Positions 34,927 through 43,810 of a DNA stretch of 64,000 nucleotides are shown here, in pieces. Each line of letters begins with the position of its first letter. The first letter of the stretch is position 1. This DNA is from Acidobacteriota bacterium (GTDB lineage: Bacteria > Acidobacteriota > Blastocatellia > Chloracidobacteriales > JADJPF01), in the NCBI GenBank assembly GCA_016213785.1, contig JACQZQ010000092.1, positions 1 to 64,000 on the forward strand, given 5' to 3'. Under the pieces are notes generated by a model. The model was not told the DNA's origin and did not search any database. It worked only from the letters and a program-made list of their open reading frames with translations. Position numbers and translations under genes: made by a program.

Positions 34927-37101
34927 ATGTTAAAACTAGTTACATATTTTCTATTGGTATCATTATTTTTTTCAACCCTAAGCTTACCAACCATTGCACA
35001 AGAACCCCAAATAGATGAAGAACCTGCCGTAAGAATAACTACAGAATTAATTCAATTTGATGTTGTAGTTGAAGATGGAAAAGGAAGATTAGTTAAAGAT
35101 CTTAAAGCTGAGGATTTTGAAATCTATGAAGATAAAAAACTTCAAGAAATTTCAAATTTTTCTTTTATTGATCTTGCACCTAATAAAACCAGTCAAACAA
35201 AACCTACTCCTGCAAATCAAATAAATCAAAAAGCTAATCCTGAAGCTAAAACCCTACAAACTACCCCTAGAAATCAAGTAGGCCGTACTATCGCTTTAGT
35301 AATTGATGAATTAGGAATTCCTCTTGATTCCATACAATCAGTTAGAGATTCATTAAAAAGATATGTAGATAATAGAGTTGAGCCTACAGATCTAGTAGCA
35401 ATTATTCGTACTGGGGCTAATATTGGTGTATTACAACAATTTACTAGTAATAAACAGCAGCTTTATGCTGCAATAAACGAAGTAAAGGGAAATCTTACAA
35501 GATTAAATCGTGCTGGGGCTGATTCAATACAAGCAGTAAGTACAGCACCTCTAGATAACCCTGATGATAATGCTAATACATTTTCATCCTCATTTCTTGC
35601 TTCTTTACGTGAACTTAAATTTATTGTACAAGGGTTAAAAACTCTTCCTGGAAGAAAATCAATGGTAGTTTTTTCTGGAGTTTTTCCTGCTTTTGATACT
35701 GCTGGTATAGGTTCATCTCAACTAAGTACTATTAATGATGCTCCTGCTACTCCTGGTTCAAGAAATTCTAGAGTAGGAGCAATTAATTCTACTAATAATG
35801 GTTTAGTAACAGATGCAATTAATACTTTAATAGAAACAGCTAATCGCGCCTCTGTAGTTTGTTACACAGTAGATGCAAGAGGCTTGCAACCTTCTTTATC
35901 TCTTAGTGCAAGAGATGATTTTGGCCCTGATTCAACAGTTGGAACCAATAGCTCTAATGATGTAGAAAGAAAAGTACAAGGTGCAATAGAAGGGCGTGCT
36001 AATTTTCAAATTGAAAGCCAACAAGGAATGCGCTTTTTAGCTGGTGCAACAGGCGGAATTTTTAGTGTAGGCAATGATACAGGAATTAAAACTACTCTAG
36101 ATGATCAAGAAGGCTATTACTTAATAGGCTATACCCCTCAAGAAACAACTTTTAATGCAAAAAATCCTTACCATAAATTATCAGTTAAAGTAAAAAGATC
36201 TGGGCTAACGGTAAGAACCAGAGTAGGTTTTTATGGAGTTGAAGATAAAGAATTTAAAGCGCTTACTCCTGCTGAAGAACTAGTAAATGCAGCAATTTCT
36301 CCATTTAGTGCTAAGGATGTTTATGTTCAGCTAACCCCTTTATTTAGCTATGATAAAAAGGCTGGGAGCCTACTTAAATCTCTTATACATGTAAATTGCA
36401 AAGACCTAACTTTTGTTGATGAAGCTAATGGAGTAAAAAAAGCTAATATTGAGATGTTAGTTTATACTTTTGGTAAAAATGGTAATTTAATTAGTAAAGT
36501 CTCTCAAACTAGCGATGTTAGGGTAAAAGAAGAAAAATACAAAGAAATTCTAGATAAAGGGTTTGCAATTATCCTTAATACTCCTGCAAAACTAGAAGGT
36601 ACATATCAAGTTCGTGCAGTAGTTCGTGACACCACAACTAAAAAACTTGGTTCTGCTGGTCAGCTTGTTACAGTACCTAAAATAAAAAATGATAACTTAG
36701 CTCTATCAGGTGTAACTTTAGCTGAAGAAAGATTAAAAAAAGAAAACCCTGAAAATTCTAGTGAAGTAGAACTTATAACCCTAGCAACTAGACAGTTTAA
36801 GTCAGGTTCACTAATTCAATATAATTATCACATTTATAACCCAAAACTTGATGGAACTAAAAAACCTAAACTTAAACTTCAAACAGTTCTTTATAAAGAA
36901 GGTAAACAAGTTTTTTCTAATGACTCAGCCTTAGATTCTAAAGGACAGCAAAATCTTCAAGATATACAAGCAGGCGGTAAATTTGTTCTAGGAACAGAAC
37001 TTCCAGCCGGTAAATATACTTTTCAAGTTATAGTGACAGATTTAGTTAATAAAAGCCGTTCTCAATCTCAAGAAATTGATTTTGAAATTTTGGGAAAATA
37101 A
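34927..37101 (+). CDS. Exported VWFA-related protein (Acidobacterial type)
   Basis: The 724-residue protein has a signal peptide (YFLLVSLFFSTLSLPTIAQ) and the N-terminal module VRITTELIQFDVVVEDGKGRLVKDL that begins this family, followed by a von Willebrand A-type domain at about 118-400. The metal site is degenerate: the usual DxSxS is IDELGIPLDS here. After QEGYYLIGYTP and a Lys-rich strand region, a long beta-rich C-terminal half (about 440-720) follows. Such proteins are strongly expanded in Acidobacteriota. The role is probably extracytoplasmic protein binding; the partner is unknown. Confidence 0.85.
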   Translation: MLKLVTYFLLVSLFFSTLSLPTIAQEPQIDEEPAVRITTELIQFDVVVEDGKGRLVKDLKAEDFEIYEDKKLQEISNFSFIDLAPNKTSQTKPTPANQINQKANPEAKTLQTTPRNQVGRTIALVIDELGIPLDSIQSVRDSLKRYVDNRVEPTDLVAIIRTGANIGVLQQFTSNKQQLYAAINEVKGNLTRLNRAGADSIQAVSTAPLDNPDDNANTFSSSFLASLRELKFIVQGLKTLPGRKSMVVFSGVFPAFDTAGIGSSQLSTINDAPATPGSRNSRVGAINSTNNGLVTDAINTLIETANRASVVCYTVDARGLQPSLSLSARDDFGPDSTVGTNSSNDVERKVQGAIEGRANFQIESQQGMRFLAGATGGIFSVGNDTGIKTTLDDQEGYYLIGYTPQETTFNAKNPYHKLSVKVKRSGLTVRTRVGFYGVEDKEFKALTPAEELVNAAISPFSAKDVYVQLTPLFSYDKKAGSLLKSLIHVNCKDLTFVDEANGVKKANIEMLVYTFGKNGNLISKVSQTSDVRVKEEKYKEILDKGFAIILNTPAKLEGTYQVRAVVRDTTTKKLGSAGQLVTVPKIKNDNLALSGVTLAEERLKKENPENSSEVELITLATRQFKSGSLIQYNYHIYNPKLDGTKKPKLKLQTVLYKEGKQVFSNDSALDSKGQQNLQDIQAGGKFVLGTELPAGKYTFQVIVTDLVNKSRSQSQEIDFEILGK

Positions 37102-37110
37102 GGCTTAAAA

Positions 37111-37142
37111 AATAGCCCAGTCTTAAATTGGATTGGGCTATT
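37111..37142. terminator. Bidirectional terminator
   Basis: AATAGCCCA (37111-37119) pairs with TGGGCTATT (37134-37142), with further inner pairing, between the convergent VWA and coaX genes. Confidence 0.75.
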
Positions 37143-37268
37143 CTTAAATTCTTAAATTCTTAAATTAGTTAAAATACTTGACTACAAAAAACAAATACTA
37201 CTTAATTTTTTTAACAGGTAGAGTCAATTCTCTAACTACTTTACACTTCAGTTATTTATTAGAATAAA

Positions 37269-38048
37269 TTATTTTTCTTTATTCCTTTCATAAATAAGCT
37301 TTAAGCCTTCTAAGAGCAAATCATCATCTATAATTTGAATAATTTCCGAGCCTTTACCAATTAATGGAGCAAGTCCTCCTGTAGCAATTACTGTTTTTTG
37401 TGGGCCAAGTTCATCAATCATCCGCTTTAATATTCCATCTACTAAGCCTATATAGCCAAAATAAAGCCCTGATTGAATGCTCATAATTGTTGATGTACCT
37501 ACAACTTTTTCAGGATGGCGAATTTGCACCCTAGGTAGGCGAGATGCCCTTAAAAAAAGCGCTTCTGATGAAATTTGAATACCTGGAGTAATTACCCCAC
37601 CTAAGTAATCACCTATAGGTGAAATAGCATCAAAAGTCGTAGCTGTACCAAAATCTACAACAATACAAGGGCCTCCATATTTATGAAAAGCAGCTACTGC
37701 ATTAACAACACGGTCTGCCCCAACGGCTTGAGGAGTATCATAATATATTTTTATACCAGCATTTTTTGCAGGCTCGACAAAAAGAGGCTCAAGCCCAAAA
37801 TAATTAACCGCCATTTTATAAAGAGTAAAATTTAAGGTAGGAACTACAGAAGAAATAGCAATGGCTGTTATTTCTGTAGGGTCAAGTTTTGCTAAAGTAA
37901 AAAGGTTTCTACATAAAATCCCATATTCATCAATTGTTCGATCTCGCTCTGTAGTCAATCTCCAGCGGGCTACTATCTCATCATTTTTATAAACCCCTAA
38001 CACAGTATTGGTGTTGCCAACATCTAGAACTAGTAACATATTTTTCAC
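37269..38048 (-). CDS. coaX: Type III pantothenate kinase
   Basis: The enzyme phosphorylates pantothenate, the first step of coenzyme A synthesis. The ASKHA-fold phosphate motif LDVGNTNTVLGVY, the GADRVVNAVAA motif, DFGTATTFDAI and GGVITPGIQIS are all present; 259 residues is normal. The ATG overlaps the birA stop by four bases, the common birA-coaX pair. Confidence 0.95.
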   Translation of the reverse strand: MKNMLLVLDVGNTNTVLGVYKNDEIVARWRLTTERDRTIDEYGILCRNLFTLAKLDPTEITAIAISSVVPTLNFTLYKMAVNYFGLEPLFVEPAKNAGIKIYYDTPQAVGADRVVNAVAAFHKYGGPCIVVDFGTATTFDAISPIGDYLGGVITPGIQISSEALFLRASRLPRVQIRHPEKVVGTSTIMSIQSGLYFGYIGLVDGILKRMIDELGPQKTVIATGGLAPLIGKGSEIIQIIDDDLLLEGLKLIYERNKEK

Positions 38049-38863
38049 CTTTCGGTATTAATTTCATTCCCATAAAGACTAAATTCTTTTCCATTTTCAT
38101 CTTTTACCCTTAATGAGCCACACCCATCTAAGCCCATAGTCGTAAGAACTAAATCCTGATTATTTATATTTACCCTAATCTCTTTACCGTAAGCAAAACT
38201 AGAAAGTTCTTCCCATCGTGATATTACGTTATCAGACTTAATTTTCAAAATTTTATACCACTGAATTAATTTTTCTAGTAAAACAGGTAAAAAAGTTTCT
38301 TTTTCTATAATCAAATTAGTTTCTAAAAAAAGAGAGCTAGCAGGATGATTAAGATTAGAAGGAAAAGTTTTTTGTTTAAGGTTTATTCCGATACCAACAA
38401 CAACATAATTTAAGCTATTTCCTTCAAAGCTGCTTTCTATAAGGATTCCAGCCACTTTTCTTTTATTTATTAAAATATCATTAGGCCATTTTATATCTAC
38501 TTTTATTTGGCAAAGCTCCATAATTGCTTCTGCTGTAGCAATTGCAGCCATTAAAGAAATTAGAGTTATTTGAGAAGGTTCTATTTTGGGCATTAGTATA
38601 ATAGAAAAATAAAGACCTTCATCTAAAGGTGAATACCAGGTTCGGGCAAGCCTACCACGTCCTGATGTTTGTAAATCAGCTAATGCTCCAATACCTTCTA
38701 GAATGCTAAGCTCTTCTGTTTGTGTAAATTGAGAGCGTTTAGCTTGGAAATATTTTTTTAAAAAAGTATTTGTAGAGTCAATTTGCTCAAAATGAAAAAT
38801 CCGAGCAATAAAGTCTCCTATTTGATAAGAAATAATTTTTGTTTTATTTAAATTTTTGTTCAT
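38045..38863 (-). CDS. birA: Biotin-[acetyl-CoA-carboxylase] ligase
   Basis: The 272-residue ligase attaches biotin to the carboxyl carrier protein. The biotinyl-AMP loop GRGRLARTWYSP, the KWPNDILINKRKVAGIL motif and the GIGINL segment are clear. The N-terminal DNA-binding helix-turn-helix of E. coli BirA is absent, so this is a monofunctional type without repressor activity. It is coupled to coaX by a four-base overlap. Confidence 0.93.
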   Translation of the reverse strand: MNKNLNKTKIISYQIGDFIARIFHFEQIDSTNTFLKKYFQAKRSQFTQTEELSILEGIGALADLQTSGRGRLARTWYSPLDEGLYFSIILMPKIEPSQITLISLMAAIATAEAIMELCQIKVDIKWPNDILINKRKVAGILIESSFEGNSLNYVVVGIGINLKQKTFPSNLNHPASSLFLETNLIIEKETFLPVLLEKLIQWYKILKIKSDNVISRWEELSSFAYGKEIRVNINNQDLVLTTMGLDGCGSLRVKDENGKEFSLYGNEINTER

Positions 38864-39034
38864 ATTAAAAGTACAAGTTATTTTTTGAGGAAAGCAATTA
38901 TCTATCTAACAGCTAAATAGTTCAACCTAAAAGTTTTTCTTAAATTTTATGTTTAGGCAAAATAGCTCAAAAATATTAGCCCCTAATGCTATTCTTAACC
39001 CTTTAATTAAAACCACTTTTTTAAGGATATAACA

Positions 39035-39949
39035 ATGCATATTCATCACTTAAACTGTGCCACAATGTGTCCTTACAGTTCATTTTTAATTAATGGTACT
39101 AAGTATGCTACTAATAATAGCCCTGCTGATCCTAATAAAAAACTTCCCTTTTTTACTGTATTAGGTATAACTTCTGGTACTGAGTATGGCTTTTTTTCCC
39201 CTGGTGAAATGATTTGCCATTGTTTGCTAATTGAAACTAATGAGGGTTTAGTATTAGTTGATACAGGGGTTGGCTTAAAAGACATAAAAGATCCAAAAAC
39301 TAGGTTAGGGGGTCTGTTTACACTTCTTACTAGACCAAAATTAGATGTTGAAGAAACTGCCGCACATCAAGTAGTTAAGCTAGGGTTTAAGGTAGATGAT
39401 GTTAGACACATAGTATTAACACATCTAGATCTAGACCATGCTGGAGGTTTGCCAGATTTCCCCAAAGCTAAAGTGCATGTTTTTGAGCCAGAACATAAAG
39501 CAGCAATGAACCCACCTAGCTTAAAGGAAAAAAACCGCTATCGCCCTTTTCATTGGGAACATAATCCTGCTTGGGTAATACATAAACAACAAGAAGGCGA
39601 GCGTTGGTTTGGTTTTAATAAAGTACAAGCAATTGCTGGCACTGATTCAGAGGTGTTGCTTATTCCTGTAACAGGCCATACTCGGGGACATTGTGCTGTT
39701 GCAGTTAAAACATCTAATGGATGGTTATTACACTGTGGAGATGCTTATTTCTTTCATGGTGAAATGGATCCAGCAGGCTATCATTGCACGCCTGGTTTAT
39801 GGCTATTTCAACATATTGTTGAGATGGAAGCCCAAGAGCGACTTAGTAACCAAGATAGACTTCGCGAGCTTGTAAAAACACACTCAAATGAAGTACAAGT
39901 TTTTTGTGCTCATGATGTTGTCGAGTTTTCTCGCTTTGGAAAACAATAA
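39035..39949 (+). CDS. MBL-fold metallo-hydrolase
   Basis: The 304-residue protein has the metallo-beta-lactamase core: VLVDTGVG, the metal motif THLDLDHAGG (HxDxDH rather than HxHxDH), GHTRGHCAV and a C-terminal AHDVVEF. It resembles lactonase or glyoxalase-like members. The first metal-site residue being Asp instead of His is a real variation in this superfamily. No signal peptide is present. The substrate is not predictable. Confidence 0.85.
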   Translation: MHIHHLNCATMCPYSSFLINGTKYATNNSPADPNKKLPFFTVLGITSGTEYGFFSPGEMICHCLLIETNEGLVLVDTGVGLKDIKDPKTRLGGLFTLLTRPKLDVEETAAHQVVKLGFKVDDVRHIVLTHLDLDHAGGLPDFPKAKVHVFEPEHKAAMNPPSLKEKNRYRPFHWEHNPAWVIHKQQEGERWFGFNKVQAIAGTDSEVLLIPVTGHTRGHCAVAVKTSNGWLLHCGDAYFFHGEMDPAGYHCTPGLWLFQHIVEMEAQERLSNQDRLRELVKTHSNEVQVFCAHDVVEFSRFGKQ

Positions 39950-39969
39950 ATTTATCTATCTCTAAAACT

Positions 39970-40001
39970 ATAAAGCCTTGAAACAAGTCTCAAGGCTTTA
40001 T
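39970..40001. terminator. Bidirectional terminator
   Basis: ATAAAGCCTTGA (39970-39981) and its exact complement (39990-40001) form a 12-bp stem with an eight-base loop between the convergent MBL and nadC genes. Confidence 0.85.
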
Positions 40002-40043
40002 TAATTCATAGTCTTAGGCTAAAAATCGAAATAGAGTTTTGGA

Positions 40044-40904
40044 CTAATGCCCTAGACCTATCTTAAAACTAATATCCATTGCAGATGCAGAATGAGTAAT
40101 CGCCCCTATGGAAATTAGCTCTACTCCTGCTTTTGCATAATCAGCAACATTTTCTAAGGTAATGCCTCCAGAAGCCTCTAAAATAATATTTTTTCCTTTT
40201 TCGCTTTTGCGTACAATTTGGACAGCTTCCATTACCTGAGACGGATGCATATTGTCTAACATAATTACATCAGCCCCTACATTAATAGCTTCTTGGAGTT
40301 GCTCAAAAGAAGCTACTTCAACCTCAATTTTATGCAAGTGTCCTGCTCTATCACGAGCGCGTTTAACGGCGGCTTCAATGCCTCCAGCCAACATAATATG
40401 GTTATCTTTAATTAATATGCCATCATCCAGGCCAAAACGGTGATTATGTCCTCCACCTATTTGCACAGCATATTTATCAATCATTCTTAGCCCAGGCATA
40501 GTTTTACGAGTATCAACAATTCTTGCACTTGTTCCTTCAATGGCTTTTACATATTTACTTGTAAGCGTAGCAATTCCAGACATTCGTTGCATTAAATTTA
40601 AGGCTAATCTTTCGCCAGCTAGTAACACATTAGCTGGCCCATCTAGACGTGCAATTTCTGTATTTGCTTTTACAAACTCACCTTCATAAACAAAAGCTTC
40701 TATTTGAAGTTCTGGATCTAGGCAATTAAAAACTGCTTCTGCAACTTCTAAACCAGCAACAATCATTTCCTGTTTAGCTAAAAACTTTCCTCTACCTTTA
40801 GTAGCATCTAAAACAGTAGATTGAGTTGTTATATCTCCACGACCTAGATCTTCATCCAAAAATTGAGTAATTGAGTTAAAAAGTAAATTTCTATCTATTT
40901 GCAC
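40044..40904 (-). CDS. nadC: Nicotinate-nucleotide pyrophosphorylase (quinolinate phosphoribosyltransferase)
   Basis: The enzyme makes nicotinate mononucleotide from quinolinate and PRPP in de novo NAD synthesis. EDLGRGDITTQST, the RIVDTRKTMPGLRMIDKYAV motif, GGGHNHRFGL and the VDVIMLDN-like strand (GADVIMLDNM) are diagnostic. 286 residues is normal. It lies 40 bases after valS on the same strand. nadA and nadB are not in the window. Confidence 0.95.
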   Translation of the reverse strand: MQIDRNLLFNSITQFLDEDLGRGDITTQSTVLDATKGRGKFLAKQEMIVAGLEVAEAVFNCLDPELQIEAFVYEGEFVKANTEIARLDGPANVLLAGERLALNLMQRMSGIATLTSKYVKAIEGTSARIVDTRKTMPGLRMIDKYAVQIGGGHNHRFGLDDGILIKDNHIMLAGGIEAAVKRARDRAGHLHKIEVEVASFEQLQEAINVGADVIMLDNMHPSQVMEAVQIVRKSEKGKNIILEASGGITLENVADYAKAGVELISIGAITHSASAMDISFKIGLGH

Positions 40905-40944
40905 GTTTTTTCCAACCTTTAATTTAATAAGAAATTAATTTTAA

Positions 40945-43662
40945 TTATAAGTTTTCTAAGTTTGCTTTAGTTGTTTCACGTTGAACACTTAGTTCTGCCA
41001 GCCTTAAGCGAACTTGTTCCACTTTTTCAGGATCAGCTTTACTAACAAAATTAGGATTAGCTAATTGATTAGAAAGCTTTTCTGTTTCTGCTTGCATTTT
41101 TCCTAGCTCTTTTTTAAGTCGTTCACGTTCTTTATCAAGATCAATTAATCCTGCAAGTGGGATCGCGATCTCAACTCCAGTGATCACACTTTGTGCAGAT
41201 TGTTTTTCTCGCCCTAGATCAGATTTGATCTCGATCTCTTTAACTTTAGCTAATCTCTTGATCGCATCTTCGCTTTCAAGGATCACTTTTTGCAAAGCTT
41301 CATCCTTAATCCCAAGTTTAAGTGGCACTAATTCATTTTGAGGAAGATTTATTTCTGATCTTACATTTCTGATCTTTGTGATCAAGCTGATCACTGATCG
41401 CATTTGATCTTCGATTTGATCGTTAATTTGATCAACTTGATCAAGTTGATCGCGATCACGATCTAGATCACGATCACAACCTGATCCAGGAAATGCAACC
41501 ATAGAAATCGAATCACCCTCATGTGGAAGTCTTTGCCAAATTTCTTCAGTAATATAAGGCATTACGGGATGAAGTAGTCTTAAAGATCTATCTAGAATAT
41601 AAATAATTCTTTGACGCGCTCTAGTAACTTCAGGAGTTACTTCTTTAGCAGTCACTAAAGGTTTAGCAAGTTCAATATACCAATCACAAAAATCATTCCA
41701 GAAGAAATGGTAAAGTGTTTGTGTAGCATCATAAAAACGAAATTGCTCTAATGCATTATTAATATCTCTAGAAGCATGGTTTAGACGAGATAAAATCCAT
41801 TTATCATAGAGTGAAGCACTTTCATCAAAAGGATTAGCGCTAAATTCTGTCTCTCCTAAGTTCATTAAAACAAAGCGCGAAGCATTCCATATCTTATTAG
41901 CAAAATTACGAGCTATTTCCATCTTAGGATATTCTTTAATTTCCTGACCATCAACTTTGCGTTTTATTTCTTGTAAATCAACATCTGTGCCACCAGTAAC
42001 AGAACTAGCTAGAGTAAAACGTACTGCATCTGTACCATAGCGATCAAAAACATCTAAGGGATCAACTACATTACCCTTCATTTTAGACATTTTTTCACCA
42101 TCAACACGTACCAGTCCTGTTATATAAACTCTTCTAAATGGAACTTCATCCATAAATTTAAGTCCCATCATCATCATACGGGCTACCCAAAAAAAGATAA
42201 TGTCAAAACCTGTAATCATTTCACTAGTTGGATAAAAAGTTTTTAAGTCATCTGTATTATTAGGCCAACCCAGTGTAGAAAACGGCCAAAGTGCTGAAGA
42301 AAACCAGGTATCAAGCACATCTTCATCTTGTTTAAGATTACTGCTGCTACAGCTAGGACAAGAAGTGGGTGTTTCACGTGCAACAATTATTTTTGGACAA
42401 TCTTGACAATACCAAGCTGGAATCCTATGCCCCCACCAAAGCTGACGAGAAATACACCAATCTTGGATATTTTCTAACCAATCATAAAAAACCTTAGTCC
42501 AGTTCTCAGGAATAAATTGTGTACGTCCATCTTGAACGGCTTTAATGGCGGCTTCTGCCATAGGTTTCATTACAGCAAACCATTGTGTAGAAATTAGCGG
42601 CTCAAGTATTGTTTCACAACGTTGACAATGGCCTACTTTATGGGTGTAGTCTTCAACTTTTACTAAAAGCCCTTCTATTTCAAGTTTTTCTAAAATTATT
42701 TTACGAGCTTCAAAACGATCTAAGCCTGCAAATTCTGCTCCTGCGGCTTCGCTCATATTGCCAAACTTATTAATTACAGTAATTTGCGGCAAATTATGGG
42801 TAAGTCCCATCTTAAAATCATTAGGATCATGTGCAGGAGTAATTTTAACAACACCTGTTCCAAAATCCATTTCTACCATTTCATCACAGACAAAAGGAAT
42901 TTCTCTGCCTACTAATGGTAAAATTGCAGATTTCCCATGAAAACCTTTATATCTTTCATCATTAGGGTGAATTGCAACAGCAGTATCACCAAGCATAGTT
43001 TCTGGTCTAGTTGTGGCTACAACTATCTTTTCATCGCTATCTTTAACAGGATAAGCAATATGATAGAGTTTACTTTTAGTTTCTTTTTTAGGTGCTTCTA
43101 AATCAGATAAAGCTGTTTGATCTTTAGGACACCAATTAACTAAATAAGCGCCTCTATATATTAAACCTTCTTCATAAAGTCGAACAAAAACCTCACGAAC
43201 AGCTTTTGACAGTCCTTCATCTAAAGTAAAACGTTCCCTTGTCCAATCACAGCTTGCGCCTTCCTTACGTATTTGGCGCTGAATAGTACCACCTGCGTGT
43301 TCTTTCCATTGCCATACACGGCGTTCAAATTCTTCACGACCTAAATCTTTAGCATTAACATTTTCTAATTCCTTTAATCGTCTTTCTACTACAATTTGAG
43401 TAGAAATACCTGCATGGTCAGTACCAGGAAGCCATAAAGCATTATAGCCTTGCATACGTCGCCAACGGGTAAGTGTATCCATTAGTGTATGTTGTAGGGC
43501 ATGTCCCATATGTAGATACCCAGTTACATTAGGAGGGGGTATAGAGATACAAAAAGCAGGTTTTTCTGATTTAGATTCAGCAGTAAAATATCCTCGACTT
43601 TCCCAAATTGGATACCATTTACTTTCTATTTCTTTTGGTTCATATGTTTTAGCAATTTCCAT
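40945..43662 (-). CDS. valS: Valine-tRNA ligase
   Basis: The 905-residue class I synthetase charges tRNA-Val. The HIGH motif is in [15 protein letters not shown], the editing domain holds [15 protein letters not shown], and the KMSKS motif is KMSKMKGN. The C-terminal arm (about 840-905) is the ValS coiled coil. An unusual acidic/basic stretch [18 protein letters not shown] at about 725-745 lies before that arm. The DNA of this C-terminal third contains 24 GATC sites in about 350 bp and two parS-like sequences. Enzymatically the gene looks intact. Confidence 0.96.
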   Translation of the reverse strand: MEIAKTYEPKEIESKWYPIWESRGYFTAESKSEKPAFCISIPPPNVTGYLHMGHALQHTLMDTLTRWRRMQGYNALWLPGTDHAGISTQIVVERRLKELENVNAKDLGREEFERRVWQWKEHAGGTIQRQIRKEGASCDWTRERFTLDEGLSKAVREVFVRLYEEGLIYRGAYLVNWCPKDQTALSDLEAPKKETKSKLYHIAYPVKDSDEKIVVATTRPETMLGDTAVAIHPNDERYKGFHGKSAILPLVGREIPFVCDEMVEMDFGTGVVKITPAHDPNDFKMGLTHNLPQITVINKFGNMSEAAGAEFAGLDRFEARKIILEKLEIEGLLVKVEDYTHKVGHCQRCETILEPLISTQWFAVMKPMAEAAIKAVQDGRTQFIPENWTKVFYDWLENIQDWCISRQLWWGHRIPAWYCQDCPKIIVARETPTSCPSCSSSNLKQDEDVLDTWFSSALWPFSTLGWPNNTDDLKTFYPTSEMITGFDIIFFWVARMMMMGLKFMDEVPFRRVYITGLVRVDGEKMSKMKGNVVDPLDVFDRYGTDAVRFTLASSVTGGTDVDLQEIKRKVDGQEIKEYPKMEIARNFANKIWNASRFVLMNLGETEFSANPFDESASLYDKWILSRLNHASRDINNALEQFRFYDATQTLYHFFWNDFCDWYIELAKPLVTAKEVTPEVTRARQRIIYILDRSLRLLHPVMPYITEEIWQRLPHEGDSISMVAFPGSGCDRDLDRDRDQLDQVDQINDQIEDQMRSVISLITKIRNVRSEINLPQNELVPLKLGIKDEALQKVILESEDAIKRLAKVKEIEIKSDLGREKQSAQSVITGVEIAIPLAGLIDLDKERERLKKELGKMQAETEKLSNQLANPNFVSKADPEKVEQVRLRLAELSVQRETTKANLENL
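40972..40987. promoter_or_regulatory. Degenerate parS-like site in valS
   Basis: TGTTTCACGTTGAACA differs from the parS consensus at two of 16 positions. It lies in the last codons of valS, so chance or coding constraint cannot be excluded. Confidence 0.25.
41139..41486. repeat. Dense GATC cluster inside valS
   Basis: GATC occurs 24 times in 348 bp, 14 of them within 41371-41486, where about one would be expected from base composition. Relative to the valS codons they fall in all three phases: 11 as Asp codons plus C, 10 as xxG-ATC, 3 as xGA-TCx. Protein sequence alone therefore does not explain them. Confidence 0.9.
42370..42385. promoter_or_regulatory. Near-consensus parS site in valS
   Basis: TGTTTCACGTGCAACA matches the parS consensus at 15 of 16 positions, keeping the central CACGTG. 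ParB of other species tolerates single mismatches, so this may be a secondary site. Confidence 0.5.
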
Positions 43663-43810
43663 AAATTATTATTTTGACCTTATTTATTATTTATTGTGTA
43701 AATTTTACAGAAAGGAAATTTAAGCATAAAAAATAAAAAGCGCACAGAGTAAAAAAGCGGATTTGCTAACTTTAAGTTAGGATTACGTTATTTCTCTTAT
43801 AAAGATTAAT

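Noticed and set aside
41161-41486. HIP1-type repeats (GCGATCGC) as explanation of the GATC cluster
   Set aside because: GATCGCGATC appears twice, but the full HIP1 octamer is not seen and most sites have other flanks such as TTGATCAA or GTGATCAC.
43663-43810. T-box leader for valS
   Set aside because: The upstream gap is short and has only a 7-bp dyad at 43766-43780; no specifier stem or T-box sequence is visible.
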